64,000 bases of DNA from Rhodanobacter sp. DHG33 (GTDB lineage Bacteria; Pseudomonadota; Gammaproteobacteria; Xanthomonadales; Rhodanobacteraceae), in the NCBI RefSeq assembly GCF_014843005.1, contig NZ_JACYXM010000008.1, forward strand, positions 1-64,000. Direction: 5' to 3'. Both the position numbers and the translations under genes were made by a program. The notes beneath the pieces were generated by a model, which worked only from the letters and a program-made list of their open reading frames with translations, did no database searches and was not told the origin of the DNA. Below, in pieces: positions 7,948 to 16,372 of this stretch (its first letter is position 1; every line of letters begins with the position of its first letter).

Positions 7948-9396
7948 ATGTTCAAGCAACTGCTCGCCCGCAAGATCGATTTTTCCGGCGCTGACGGCGC
8001 ACACGGCGTCACGCTGAGGCGCACGCTCGGCCCCTGGGGGATCACCGCGCTGGGCATCGGCGCCGTCATCGGCACCGGCATCTTCGTGGTCACCGGGCAG
8101 GCAGCGGCCGAGCATGCCGGTCCGGCGGTGCTGCTTTCCTTCATCCTTGCGGCGATCTGCAGCGGCTTCAGCGCCCTGTGCTACGCCGAATTCGCCACGC
8201 TGATACCGATCTCGGGCAGTTCCTATTCCTACGCCTACGCCACGCTGGGCGAGCTGGTGGCCTGGTTCATCGGCTGGAACATGGTGCTGGAGTACGGCAT
8301 CTCCGCTTCAGCCGTCGCGGCCAGCTGGACCGGCTATTTCGTCAGCCTGCTCGGCGAGGTCGGCATCCATTTGCCCAAGGCGCTTACCGACGCGCCGCTC
8401 GCCTTCACGGACGGCCACCTCGTGGCGACCGGCCATTTGATGAATCTGCCTGCGGTGGCCATCGTGATGGCACTGACGGCGCTGTGCTACGTCGGCATCA
8501 AGGAATCGTCCGGCCTGAACGTGCTGATGGTGGCGCTGAAGGTGGGCCTCATCATCATCGTGGTGGTGGCCGGCTACCGCTACATCAATCCGGCCAACTG
8601 GCACCCCTTCATCCCCGACAACGTGGCGCCGGGCAAATACGGCTGGTCGGGCATCATGCGCGGCGCGGCGATGGTGTTCTTCGCCTATATCGGCTTCGAG
8701 GCCACCTCCACCGCTGCGCAGGAATGCAAGAACCCGCAGCGCGACCTGCCGTTCGGCACGCTGGTGTCGCTGGTGATCTGCACGGTGCTCTACCTGGCGA
8801 TGGCGGCCGTGCTGACCGGCCTGATTTCATACACCCAGTTGGACACGCCCGATCCGGTGGTCACCGCCATCAAGAACATCCCGCAACTGGCATGGCTGCG
8901 CTGGGTAGTGGAGATAGGGGCCCTGATCGGCCTCTCCTCGGTGATCCTGGTGATGATCATCGCGCAGCCGCGCATCTTCATGATCATGGCGCGCGACGGC
9001 CTGTTGCCGCCGGTGCTGGAACGCATCCATCCACGCCACCGCACACCGCACATCAACACGATAATCACCGGCGTCGGCATCGCGATCCTCGCCGCGGTGT
9101 TTCCGCTCGACCTGCTGGCCGACCTCACTTCGATGGGCACGCTGATCGCGTTCGTCGCGGTGTGCGCGGGCGTGCTGATCCTGCGCTACACCGCGCCGGA
9201 ACTGCATCGCGGTTTTCGCGTGCCATGGGCGTGGGTGATCTGCCCTGCCGGCGTGCTGAGCTGCCTGACGCTGCTGGGTTTCATGTCCTGGTTCAACTGG
9301 ATGCTGATGATCACCTGGACGGTGATCGGCCTGGCGATCTACTTCGGCTACGGCTACCGGCACAGTAAACTGCGCCGCGCCCAGGCTGCCAGCTGA
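7948..9396 (+). CDS. APC-family amino acid permease (paralogue 2)
   Basis: A 482-residue multi-helix transporter of the same subfamily as the gene just upstream. Both motifs recur: G-I-G-A-V-I-G-T-G-I-F in helix 1, and F-A-Y-I-G-F-E-A followed by E-C-K-N-P-Q-R-D-L-P. Length, topology and the C-terminal P-A-E-L-H-R-type loop agree with the first copy, so the pair arose by tandem duplication. The sequences have clearly diverged in the extracytoplasmic loop between helices 5 and 6. That suggests different substrates. A strong hairpin ends the unit. Confidence 0.9.
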   Translation: MFKQLLARKIDFSGADGAHGVTLRRTLGPWGITALGIGAVIGTGIFVVTGQAAAEHAGPAVLLSFILAAICSGFSALCYAEFATLIPISGSSYSYAYATLGELVAWFIGWNMVLEYGISASAVAASWTGYFVSLLGEVGIHLPKALTDAPLAFTDGHLVATGHLMNLPAVAIVMALTALCYVGIKESSGLNVLMVALKVGLIIIVVVAGYRYINPANWHPFIPDNVAPGKYGWSGIMRGAAMVFFAYIGFEATSTAAQECKNPQRDLPFGTLVSLVICTVLYLAMAAVLTGLISYTQLDTPDPVVTAIKNIPQLAWLRWVVEIGALIGLSSVILVMIIAQPRIFMIMARDGLLPPVLERIHPRHRTPHINTIITGVGIAILAAVFPLDLLADLTSMGTLIAFVAVCAGVLILRYTAPELHRGFRVPWAWVICPAGVLSCLTLLGFMSWFNWMLMITWTVIGLAIYFGYGYRHSKLRRAQAAS

Positions 9397-9413
9397 GCCA
9401 ATAAGTCGCCAAA

Positions 9414-9441
9414 ATCCCGAAAAATCGTCCATTTTCGGGAT
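9414..9441 (+). terminator. Hairpin terminator after the permease pair
   Basis: ATCCCGAAAA and TTTTCGGGAT form a perfect 10-bp stem with an 8-base loop, starting 18 bases after the permease stop. The right arm begins with TTTT. Confidence 0.6.
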
Positions 9442-9473
9442 AAGACGCAGATAACGAGAAAGTCGCCGCCGAA

Positions 9474-9500
9474 TCGAGCCTGCACCCGGCCCAGGCTCGA
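9474..9500. repeat. Perfect 9-bp stem-loop in gene-free stretch
   Basis: TCGAGCCTG pairs with CAGGCTCGA around a 9-base loop. It is one of four hairpins in the gene-free stretch 9397-9898 and has no obvious gene to serve. Confidence 0.5.
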
Positions 9501-9577
9501 CATCCAAAAACAAATCCTTTCCCTTGAAGGACTTAACGGAATATTTCCGAAAGAGTCTCGACTATCCACAGCCATAG

Positions 9578-9700
9578 CCCTCGGCCAGGGGTATGATCCC
9601 AAGTCCGAGGGTTGATCACTTGGCAGTGGGCCCCGGATCGCAGCCCGGCACGTCAGATGGGTAGCTCCTCAAACCTGACGTGCCGGGCAGCACTTTTCCT
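9578..9700 (+). ncRNA. Candidate structured small RNA (unassigned)
   Basis: No open frame here looks coding. Two consecutive structures are visible. The first is CCCTCGG/CCGAGGG (9578-9584 with 9605-9611), enclosing an inner GGG/CCC hairpin. The second is a perfect 14-bp stem, GCCCGGCACGTCAG (9643-9656) with CTGACGTGCCGGGC (9675-9688), with an 18-base loop, followed by agcacTTTTcc. The second could end a short transcript. A TATGAT hexamer at 9592-9597 could be its -10 box, though no good -35 is present. The sequence does not match 6S, SRP, tmRNA or RNase P RNA signatures I know. A complex terminator or a protein-binding DNA palindrome are alternatives. Confidence 0.3.
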
Positions 9701-9837
9701 GCAGCATCCCCTCCTCCGATTCCAGCCGCGCATCGCGCGCAGCGATCGTGTCCGCGCGACTGCGATCACAGGGAATCTTTGCAGTCATTCTGGATCGCGG
9801 GAATCAGACAAGCCCCCATCCTTGCCGCTCGTTCCAA

Positions 9838-9868
9838 ACAAAAAGGCCGGCAACCCTTGCCGGCCTTT
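9838..9868 (-). terminator. Rho-independent terminator of the HiPIP gene
   Basis: AAAGGCCGGCAA and TTGCCGGCCTTT form a perfect 12-bp stem with a 3-base loop. On the minus strand it is followed directly by a T-run. It lies 30 bases beyond the HiPIP stop. Confidence 0.85.
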
Positions 9869-9898
9869 GCCGTATCGACGGCGGTGTCTCGTATGCGA

Positions 9899-10231
9899 TC
9901 AAGCCTTGGGCGAATGCGACACGCACCAACCCTTCGCACTGACGGCCTTGCCCGGGAACAACGCACAGGGACCGTAGCCCGTCGCGCCGCCGGAGTAGAA
10001 CTGGCAGTTGGCGCAACTGTCGCCGGCCTTGTGCTTCGGGTCGGTGGTCTTGCTGGCGTCTTCCACGTAGCCCAGCGCCTTGGCCGTTTGGTCGGCATCG
10101 CTCACGTGCGGCAGATCCGCAGCGCGCGCAAGACGCGGGAGCGCGCCACCCAGCACAGCCGCAGCTGCCGTGGTGCCGGCAGCCAGCTTCAGGAAACGGC
10201 GACGCGATTCGTTGTTTTCGTCATGCGACAT
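9899..10231 (-). CDS. High-potential iron-sulfur protein (HiPIP), Tat-exported
   Basis: A 110-residue periplasmic electron carrier with one [4Fe-4S] cluster. A twin-arginine signal (R-R-R-F-L-K at about residues 10-15, then an alanine-rich core ending A-R-A-A-D) sends the folded protein out through Tat. The mature part has the four cluster cysteines of the family: C73, C76, C89 and C103, in C-A-N-C-Q-F-Y, G-P-C and G-W-C. In other bacteria HiPIPs donate electrons to the photosynthetic reaction centre, terminal oxidases or thiosulfate metabolism. No partner gene lies next to it here. A strong GGAGG precedes the start, and a terminator follows. It is divergent from mtnB. Confidence 0.95.
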   Translation of the reverse strand: MSHDENNESRRRFLKLAAGTTAAAAVLGGALPRLARAADLPHVSDADQTAKALGYVEDASKTTDPKHKAGDSCANCQFYSGGATGYGPCALFPGKAVSAKGWCVSHSPKA

Positions 10232-10407
10232 CGGAAACCTCCGTCATGGGAAAGAAGCCCACCGCGCACCGCGATGGAACCATTCGCGCATGCTACGCCC
10301 GCCACCGCACCCGCAGCGCGAATGGCTCGCATTTGGCGACGGCAGGTTGTCGCAGGGCATTCACCCCGGCGTGGTATCATCGCCCTCTCGTTTGGACGTC
10401 CATTTGC

Positions 10408-11055
10408 ATGAGCCAGCACCTGCCCGACTCGATCCCGGCCGACCTTTTCGCCGCACGCGCCGACGCCATCGCCGACGCCGCGCGCGAGCTGGCGCTGGCC
10501 GGCTGGACGCCGGCCACCAGCAGCAATTTCTCGATGCGCGTCGATGCGCAGCATGCCGCGATCACCATCTCCGGCCGCGACAAGGGCAAGCTGGGCCGCG
10601 ACGACATCATGTTGGTGGACATGCAGGGCAAGGCCGTAGGCACCGACGCCCGCCCCAGCGCGGAGACCGAATTGCATACCCACGCCTACCGCCGCTTTCC
10701 GGAGACGAACGCGGTGCTGCACACCCATTCGCGCACGCAGAGCGTGGCCTCGCGGCTGTTCGCGCGCGACGGCGTGATCCGGCTGCAGGGCTGGGAACTG
10801 CAGAAGGCCATCGCCGGCCACACCACCCACGAAGGCGTGCTGGAAATCCCCGTCTTCCCCAACACCCAGCACATGCCTGAACTGGTGACGCGCGTGGATG
10901 CCTGGCTGGATGCCGGCAAGCCGCTCGCGGCCTACCTGATCGACGGGCACGGCATCTACACCTGGGGCCGCGACATGGCCGAGGCACGCCGCCATCTGGA
11001 GGCGCTGGAATTCCTGTTGGGCTGCGAACTCGACCTACGGAGACTCAACGCATGA
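10408..11055 (+). CDS. mtnB: Methylthioribulose-1-phosphate dehydratase
   Basis: A zinc-dependent class II aldolase-fold enzyme (EC 4.2.1.109) of the methionine salvage pathway, removing water from 5-methylthioribulose-1-phosphate. The 215-residue product has the family's metal-binding pattern E-L-H-T-H-A-Y and, slightly later, V-L-H-T-H-S. An N-terminal S-N-F-S-M-R phosphate-binding loop is also present. The start at 10408 is chosen because the family begins near here. The upstream frame from 10246 is non-conserved and overlaps the HiPIP promoter. No clear Shine-Dalgarno is seen. The stop overlaps the mtnD start by four bases (ATGA). mtnA and mtnK are not in this window. Confidence 0.95.
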   Translation: MSQHLPDSIPADLFAARADAIADAARELALAGWTPATSSNFSMRVDAQHAAITISGRDKGKLGRDDIMLVDMQGKAVGTDARPSAETELHTHAYRRFPETNAVLHTHSRTQSVASRLFARDGVIRLQGWELQKAIAGHTTHEGVLEIPVFPNTQHMPELVTRVDAWLDAGKPLAAYLIDGHGIYTWGRDMAEARRHLEALEFLLGCELDLRRLNA

Positions 11056-11606
11056 GCCGTCTGCGCATCTTCGACGAAAAACACCCCGACGCGCCGCTGT
11101 CCGTCCATGCCGAGCACGCGGCCATCGCCCGCGAACTGGGCAAGGTCAGCGTGCGCTTCGAGCAGTGGGCGGCCAACCAGCCCATCGCGCCCGGCGCCAG
11201 CCAGGACGAGGTGATCGCCGCCTATCGCAGCGACATCGACCGGCTGATGCGCGAGGAAGGCTACCAATCGGTGGATGTGATCAGCCTCAAGCCCGACCAC
11301 CCCGACCGTGCCACGCTGCGCCAGAAATTCCTCTCCGAGCACACGCACAGCGAGGACGAGGTGCGTTTCTTCGTCGCCGGCGCCGGCCAGTTCACCCTGC
11401 ACATCGAAGGCAAGGTGTACGACGTGCTGTGCGAACAGGGCGACCTGATCGGCGTGCCCGACGGCACCCGCCACTGGTTCGACATGAGCGAGGCGCCCTA
11501 CTTCGTGGCGATCCGCCTGTTCACCAACAAGGACGGCTGGGTCGCCAACTTCACCGGCAGCGACATCGCGCAGGGGTTCCCGCGCATGGAGCCCATCGCG
11601 GCCTGA
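11052..11606 (+). CDS. mtnD: Acireductone dioxygenase
   Basis: A metal-dependent cupin of methionine salvage (EC 1.13.11.53/54). It oxidises the acireductone to the 2-keto acid precursor of methionine plus formate (Fe form), or by an off-pathway route to methylthiopropionate, CO and formate (Ni form). The 184-residue product has all four metal ligands in the expected places: H97, H99, E103 and H141, in H-T-H-S-E-D-E and T-R-H-W-F-D. It is translationally coupled to mtnB by a 4-base overlap. mtnC follows 77 bases later. Confidence 0.96.
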   Translation: MSRLRIFDEKHPDAPLSVHAEHAAIARELGKVSVRFEQWAANQPIAPGASQDEVIAAYRSDIDRLMREEGYQSVDVISLKPDHPDRATLRQKFLSEHTHSEDEVRFFVAGAGQFTLHIEGKVYDVLCEQGDLIGVPDGTRHWFDMSEAPYFVAIRLFTNKDGWVANFTGSDIAQGFPRMEPIAA

Positions 11607-11683
11607 GCCTCGTTTCCTGCGAGGGGAAGGGTTTGGCACGCGAGGCCGGGTAAACTGTCAGCTCACCACGCCAAGCAGCAGCC

Positions 11684-12370
11684 ATGCCCGAAATCCGCGC
11701 CATCGTCACCGATATCGAAGGCACCACCAGTTCGATCAGCTTCGTCAAGGACGTGCTGTTTCCCTACGCGCGCAAGCGCCTGCCCGCCTTCGTCGAAACC
11801 CACGCCGACCGGCCCGAGGTGCGGCATTGGCTGCACGAAGCGGCGAAGGAAGCGGGCTACATCGAGGCCAGCCGCCAGGAAGTGATCGAGCTGCTGCTGC
11901 GCTGGATCGACGAGGACCGCAAATCCACGGCGCTGAAAGCCCTGCAGGGCATGATCTGGCAGGAGGGCTACGAAGCCGGCGACTACCGCGCCCACGTCTA
12001 TCCCGAAGTGGCGGCACGGCTGCGCGCATGGCGCGCCGAAGGCTTGCGCCTCTACGTGTATTCCTCCGGCTCCGTGCCGGCGCAGAAACTGTTCTTCGGC
12101 TACAGCGAAGCGGGCGACCTCACGCCGCTTTTCGCTGGTTATTTCGATACCGAAACCGGGCCCAAGCGCGAGCAGGCTTCCTACGAAAAAATCGCCGAGG
12201 CCATCGGAGAGCAGCCGCAGCACCTGCTGTTCCTCTCCGACATCGTCGAGGAACTGGATGCCGCGCGAGCCGCCGGCTTCCACACCGGCTGGCTGCTGCG
12301 ACCGCCACAGGCGATGCCCGCCGAGCCGCGCCATCCCGCCTATACCGATTTCGACGCCATCACCATCTGA
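11684..12370 (+). CDS. mtnC: Enolase-phosphatase E1
   Basis: A bifunctional HAD-family enzyme (EC 3.1.3.77). It first enolises 2,3-diketo-5-methylthiopentyl-1-phosphate and then removes the phosphate, producing the acireductone used by MtnD. The 228-residue protein begins with the family's altered HAD motif I, T-D-I-E-G-T-T (nucleophile D10, with E12 in place of the second aspartate). Motif II appears as Y-S-S-G-S, and motif III/IV as [10 protein letters not shown]. This completes an mtnBDC segment. The 77-base gap from mtnD has no terminator hairpin, so one transcript is likely. The next gene starts 12 bases after the stop. Confidence 0.96.
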   Translation: MPEIRAIVTDIEGTTSSISFVKDVLFPYARKRLPAFVETHADRPEVRHWLHEAAKEAGYIEASRQEVIELLLRWIDEDRKSTALKALQGMIWQEGYEAGDYRAHVYPEVAARLRAWRAEGLRLYVYSSGSVPAQKLFFGYSEAGDLTPLFAGYFDTETGPKREQASYEKIAEAIGEQPQHLLFLSDIVEELDAARAAGFHTGWLLRPPQAMPAEPRHPAYTDFDAITI

Positions 12371-12382
12371 GCCAACCGCTGC

Positions 12383-13399
12383 ATGCGCACCGCACTCACC
12401 GCACTGTTCGCCTTCGCCGCCGGCATCCTGCTGATGCTATGGCTGCCCGGCCATGCTTCTTCGCCGTCCACTACCACTACCACCATGATAGCCACGACGA
12501 GCAGCGTCGCCTCGGCCAGCTCCGCTGCAGACGATGGCGACGACGAGGGCGATGCCAACAACTGGCCGCAGCAGGGCCCCACGCCCGAGCAGGTGCAGTA
12601 CGCCCAGCCGAAGATGCTGCAGGACGAGCTCGCGAAGCTCGGCCCGCGCGTGCCCGGCAAACCCAACCTCTACCTGGTCACCTTCGCCGGCGATGGCAGC
12701 CAGGACGTGTTCCGCAACGAAGCCGAGTATGCGGCCAAGCTATTCCGCGAACGCTTCGGCGCCAGCACCCACACCCTGGTGCTCGAGAACAACCCCGCCT
12801 CGCTGTCCACCTACCCCATCGCCGGCTGGAACAACCTCGAAACCGCGCTGGACGGCCTGTCCAAGGTGATGCAGCCCGACGACATCCTGATGCTCTACGT
12901 CACCACCCACGGCAGCGACGACCACGAGTTGCTGGTGGACATGGATCCGCTGCCGCTGGACCAGATCGGCGCCCAGGATCTCGCGGACATCCTCAAGGAG
13001 CACGCGTTCAAGTGGAAGGTAGTAGTGGTCAACGCCTGCTATTCCGGCGGCTTCATTCCGCCGCTGGCCACCAAGGGCACCCTGGTGCTCACTTCCGCAC
13101 GCACCGACCGCAGCTCGTTCGGCTGCGGTACCGAATCGGACCTCACCTACTTCGGCCACGCCTTCCTGGTCGATGCCTTGAACCGCACCGACAACTTTGC
13201 GGATGCCTTCGGCCAAGCCAAGACCGAGATCGCGCAGTGGGAACAGCGCGACAAGCTCACGCCGTCGGAACCGCAAAGCTATGTGGGTGACGGCATCGAA
13301 GGCCAACTGGATGCATGGCGCAAGGGCATCGTGCCGGGCCCTTCCGTGCGGTTCATGGCGGCGCCGCCGGCACCCGCTTCCACGGCGGCGACTCCCTGA
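12383..13399 (+). CDS. Exported C13 (legumain/caspase-fold) peptidase-like protein
   Basis: A 338-residue protein with an N-terminal signal or anchor (hydrophobic residues 4-21). A low-complexity Thr/Ser/Asp linker runs to about residue 60, followed by a caspase-fold peptidase domain. The catalytic dyad of clan CD is visible as H176 in T-T-H-G-S-D and C219 in N-A-C-Y-S-G-G, each at the end of a hydrophobic strand as in family C13. Eukaryotic members include legumain and the GPI8 transamidase. Bacterial members are exported and poorly studied. It lies 12 bases behind mtnC, so it may be co-transcribed with methionine salvage, but no functional connection is evident. The Pro/Ala-rich tail is probably disordered. 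Confidence 0.85.
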   Translation: MRTALTALFAFAAGILLMLWLPGHASSPSTTTTTMIATTSSVASASSAADDGDDEGDANNWPQQGPTPEQVQYAQPKMLQDELAKLGPRVPGKPNLYLVTFAGDGSQDVFRNEAEYAAKLFRERFGASTHTLVLENNPASLSTYPIAGWNNLETALDGLSKVMQPDDILMLYVTTHGSDDHELLVDMDPLPLDQIGAQDLADILKEHAFKWKVVVVNACYSGGFIPPLATKGTLVLTSARTDRSSFGCGTESDLTYFGHAFLVDALNRTDNFADAFGQAKTEIAQWEQRDKLTPSEPQSYVGDGIEGQLDAWRKGIVPGPSVRFMAAPPAPASTAATP

Positions 13400-13583
13400 G
13401 CGGTTGCTCAAAATCCTCGCAGCCCAGGCCGTAGCCTACTGCCCTCCGGCCTTTGGGCCGGCTTCGCCGTTCGCTACCACTCCTGCGGCGGCATAGGCCA
13501 GCAAAGAGAAGCCGTTCGAGTGTCGGCAGGCGGCCGAAACCGCTTTGTTACTCGCGCTGCCGGGCTGGCTCTAAGGCAGTGCT

Positions 13584-14210
13584 TCAACGTGCGGCGTGGC
13601 GCCGCACCAGCACATCCGTGGCATCGGCCAGCGACAGCCCGCGCGCACGCAACAGCACCGTAAGGTGGAACAGCAGATCAGCCGCCTCGCCAAGCAGTTC
13701 CTCGTCGCCTTGCGCCACGGCAGCCAGTGCGCTTTCCACACCCTCTTCGCCCACTTTCTGGGCGATGCGGCGGACGCCGCCTTCGAACAGTTTCGTGGTG
13801 TAGCTGCCTTGCGGGCGCTCGGCATCGCGGCGCGCCACCAGCGCGTCGAGCTCGGCAAGAAAGCCCAGAGGCGGACTCGCATCGTTGCCGAAGCAGCTGG
13901 ACGTTCCGTTGTGGCAAGTCGGCCCGTGCGGCTCCGCCTGCACCAGCAGCGTGTCGGCGTCGCAATCGACGCGAATGGATTTCAATGCCAGCACATGGCC
14001 GGAGCTTTCGCCCTTCGTCCACAGGCGCTGCTTGCTGCGGCTCCAGAACGTGACGTGGCCGCTGCGTTGCGTTTCCGCCAGGGCATCCGCATTCATATAG
14101 CCGAGCATCAGCACCTCGCCGCTCAGCCAGTGCTGCACGACGGCAGGCAAAAGGCCATCGCCCTTGGGCCAGTCGAGTCGCGCCGGATCGATGTGGGTCT
14201 CGGTCATCAT
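13584..14210 (-). CDS. hisI: Phosphoribosyl-AMP cyclohydrolase / phosphoribosyl-ATP pyrophosphatase (HisIE)
   Basis: A fused enzyme for histidine steps 2 and 3. The N-terminal cyclohydrolase domain (about residues 10-115) has the W-S-R-S-K-Q-R-L-W-T-K-G-E motif, Mg2+ ligands D82, D84 and D86 in D-C-D-A-D, and zinc-site residues C99, H100 and C106. The C-terminal pyrophosphatase domain (about 120-205) has the helical E-x-x-E...E-x-x-D pattern, seen in K-V-G-E-E-G-V-E and L-L-G-E-A-A-D. The start is one of two adjacent ATGs, at 14210 or 14207. It is the last gene of the minus-strand his operon, 64 bases after hisF. No convincing terminator is visible in 13400-13583. Confidence 0.97.
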   Translation of the reverse strand: MMTETHIDPARLDWPKGDGLLPAVVQHWLSGEVLMLGYMNADALAETQRSGHVTFWSRSKQRLWTKGESSGHVLALKSIRVDCDADTLLVQAEPHGPTCHNGTSSCFGNDASPPLGFLAELDALVARRDAERPQGSYTTKLFEGGVRRIAQKVGEEGVESALAAVAQGDEELLGEAADLLFHLTVLLRARGLSLADATDVLVRRHAAR

Positions 14211-14274
14211 GGATGTCCTGTGGTGCAAGCGTAAAGAGTGCGGCCGTGGATGGCCATCCGTCCGGCTTTCGCGA

Positions 14275-15063
14275 TCAAGGACGATCGCATGGACCAAGGC
14301 GCACGGCCACACCCTGTTCGTGCAGGTAACGTTTGAGTCCGGGAATCGCGATGGCGCCGGAATGGAACACGCTTGCGGCGAGCGCGCCGTCCACGTCGGC
14401 TTCGGCGAAGGCATCGCGGAAATGCTCGATGGCGCCGGCACCGCCCGAGGCGATCAGCGGCACGCGGCACAGCACACGCACTGCATTGAGCTGTTCGAGG
14501 TCGTAGCCCTGGCGCACACCATCGCTGCCCATGCAGTTGAGCACGATCTCGCCCGCACCCAGGCGCTGCGCCTCGGCCACCCAGTCGAGGGTGCGGCGCG
14601 CCAGGGCGCGCGTTTTCGACGGGTCGCCGGTGTACTGGCGTACGCGCCATTCGCCGTCGGCGTCGCGCAGCGAATCGACGCCCACCACCACGCACTGCAC
14701 ACCGAAGGCGGCCGCCAGTTCGGCGACCAGCTCCGGGCGTTCCAACGCCGGAGAGTTCACCGACACCTTGTCCGCGCCTGCATGCAGCACGGCGCGCGCA
14801 TCGTCCACCGAACGGATGCCGCCGGCCACGCAGAACGGGATATCGATCACCCGTGCCACCTTCTCCACCCAGCCGCGGTCCACGCTGCGCCCCTCCGGGC
14901 TGGCGGTGATGTCGTAGAACACCAGCTCGTCGGCACCTTCGTCGCGGTAGCGCAGCGCGAGATCAACGATACCGCCCATCGCCACGTGGTCGCGGAAACG
15001 CACGCCCTTGACCACCTGGCCGTCGCGCACGTCGAGGCAGGGAATGATGCGCCGGCTCAGCAT
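14275..15063 (-). CDS. hisF: Imidazole glycerol phosphate synthase, cyclase subunit
   Basis: A (beta/alpha)8 barrel. With HisH it converts PRFAR plus glutamine-derived ammonia into imidazole glycerol phosphate and AICAR (EC 4.3.2.10). The 262-residue protein starts [12 protein letters not shown], with the catalytic aspartate of the C-L-D-V motif at residue 11. The second catalytic aspartate is in [12 protein letters not shown]. The start codon overlaps the end of hisA by seven bases, indicating translational coupling. The position before hisIE is the usual order. Confidence 0.98.
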   Translation of the reverse strand: MLSRRIIPCLDVRDGQVVKGVRFRDHVAMGGIVDLALRYRDEGADELVFYDITASPEGRSVDRGWVEKVARVIDIPFCVAGGIRSVDDARAVLHAGADKVSVNSPALERPELVAELAAAFGVQCVVVGVDSLRDADGEWRVRQYTGDPSKTRALARRTLDWVAEAQRLGAGEIVLNCMGSDGVRQGYDLEQLNAVRVLCRVPLIASGGAGAIEHFRDAFAEADVDGALAASVFHSGAIAIPGLKRYLHEQGVAVRLGPCDRP

Positions 15064-15785
15064 GCCAGTGCCTCCGCCACGGTGAAGCGGCCTTCCAGCA
15101 AGGCGCGTCCGAGGATCACGCCGCGTGCGCCGGCTTCGCGCGCCGCACGGATGTCGTCCAGCGAACGCACACCGCCCGAGGCCTGCACCGCCAGTTGCGG
15201 CACGGTGCCGGCGAGGTGCCGGTACAAGTCGAGATTGAAGCCCGCCAGCATGCCGTCGCGTTCGATATCGGTGCACAGCAGATGGCGCGCGCCGCGCGCG
15301 GCGTACCACGGCGCGAGTTCGTCCAGCGTGCGCGTTTCCGCCTCGGTCCAGCCCGCGCTGGGCAAGGTCCAGCGGCCTTCGATATTGCGGGTATCGAGCG
15401 CCAACGTGAGCCGTTCGGCACCGTGCTTTTCCAGCCAGCCAGACACGCGCGCGGGATCGCGGATCGCCACGCTGCCCACCACGACGCGCGACACGCCGGC
15501 ATCGAACAGGCGCTGCAGATCGGCCTCCTCGCGCACCCCTCCGCCGGCTTGCACCTGCATGCCGTCACGGGCGATGGCCTCGATCACCGCGAGATTGTCG
15601 AGGCTGCCCGAACGCGCGCCATCCAGGTCGACCAGGTGCAGCCAGCGCGCGCCGGCCTCGGCATAACGCTGCGCCACGGCACGCGGATCGTCCGAATAAG
15701 TAGTCTGCTGTGCGTAGTCGCCCTGCTTCAGGCGCACCACGCGGCCGCCGCGCAGGTCGATGGCGGGAATCACGGCAAAAGTCAT
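15057..15785 (-). CDS. hisA: ProFAR isomerase
   Basis: Phosphoribosylformimino-5-aminoimidazole carboxamide ribotide isomerase (EC 5.3.1.16), a barrel enzyme related to HisF that opens one ribose by Amadori rearrangement. The 242-residue product begins [12 protein letters not shown], placing the catalytic aspartate at D9. G-G-V-R in the middle and near the C-terminus (S-G-G-V-R-S-L-D-D) form the two phosphate-binding sites. The start overlaps the hisH stop by four bases and the end overlaps hisF. Confidence 0.98.
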   Translation of the reverse strand: MTFAVIPAIDLRGGRVVRLKQGDYAQQTTYSDDPRAVAQRYAEAGARWLHLVDLDGARSGSLDNLAVIEAIARDGMQVQAGGGVREEADLQRLFDAGVSRVVVGSVAIRDPARVSGWLEKHGAERLTLALDTRNIEGRWTLPSAGWTEAETRTLDELAPWYAARGARHLLCTDIERDGMLAGFNLDLYRHLAGTVPQLAVQASGGVRSLDDIRAAREAGARGVILGRALLEGRFTVAEALAC

Positions 15786-16372
15786 AGGGCGAGAAAATTC
15801 TTGAGGAGCCTGGCGCCGACGGCGGCGGAGCGCTCGGGGTGGAACTGCATGCCGTGGAAGTTGCCGCGCGCGATCACGGCGGAAAACGGTTCGCCGTAAT
15901 TCGCCGAAGCCAGGGTCCACTCGTTCACCGGCACGGCATAGCTGTGCACGAAATACGCCTGCTCGCCTTCGGCCAGGTCTCTCAGCAGGGGATGCTGGCG
16001 CCGGGCCGATAAATCATTCCAGCCCATGTGCGGCACGCGCAGACCAGGCTGTTCGGCGAAGCGGCGCACCGTGGCCGGGATCAGGCCAAGGCATTCGGTA
16101 TCGCCCTCCTCCGAGTGCGCGCAGAGCAGCTGCATGCCCAGGCACACGCCAAGCACCGGCTGAGTCAGCGAGCGCATCAGTTCGACCAGGCCCAGCTCGC
16201 GCAGTCGCGCCATACCCGGGCCCGCCGCGCCCACGCCGGGCAGGATCACCTTGTCGGCAGCGCGTATCGTCGCGGCATCGGAGGTCAGCGCCGCATCCAC
16301 GCCGAGGCGCTGCAGTGCGTAGCGCACCGAGCCGATGTTGGTGCCGCCCGCATCGACCAGCACCACGGCCAT
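15782..16372 (-). CDS. hisH: Imidazole glycerol phosphate synthase, glutaminase subunit
   Basis: A class I glutamine amidotransferase subunit that hydrolyses glutamine and channels ammonia to HisF. The 196-residue protein has the nucleophile cysteine in G-V-C-L-G-M-Q-L-L and the His-Glu pair in G-M-Q-F-H-P-E-R-S. The V-D-A-G-G-T-N-I-G-S start is typical, although most homologues have G-x-G-N at this point. The start overlaps the hisB stop by one base (TAATG), and the end overlaps hisA by four. Confidence 0.97.
   Translation of the reverse strand: MAVVLVDAGGTNIGSVRYALQRLGVDAALTSDAATIRAADKVILPGVGAAGPGMARLRELGLVELMRSLTQPVLGVCLGMQLLCAHSEEGDTECLGLIPATVRRFAEQPGLRVPHMGWNDLSARRQHPLLRDLAEGEQAYFVHSYAVPVNEWTLASANYGEPFSAVIARGNFHGMQFHPERSAAVGARLLKNFLAL

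Noticed and set aside
9612-9977. 121-codon plus-strand frame in the 9.4-9.9 kb gap
   Set aside because: It overlaps two hairpins, a terminator and the HiPIP gene. The translation has no recognisable features.
10393-10402. TGGACGTCCA palindrome just upstream of mtnB, considered as a MetJ-type site
   Set aside because: There is only one copy and 6 of 8 matches to AGACGTCT. MetJ operators need tandem repeats, and MetJ is not expected in this order.
14164-15666. 500-codon plus-strand frame across the his operon
   Set aside because: It runs antisense to hisF and hisA. The composition is that of a reverse-strand shadow.
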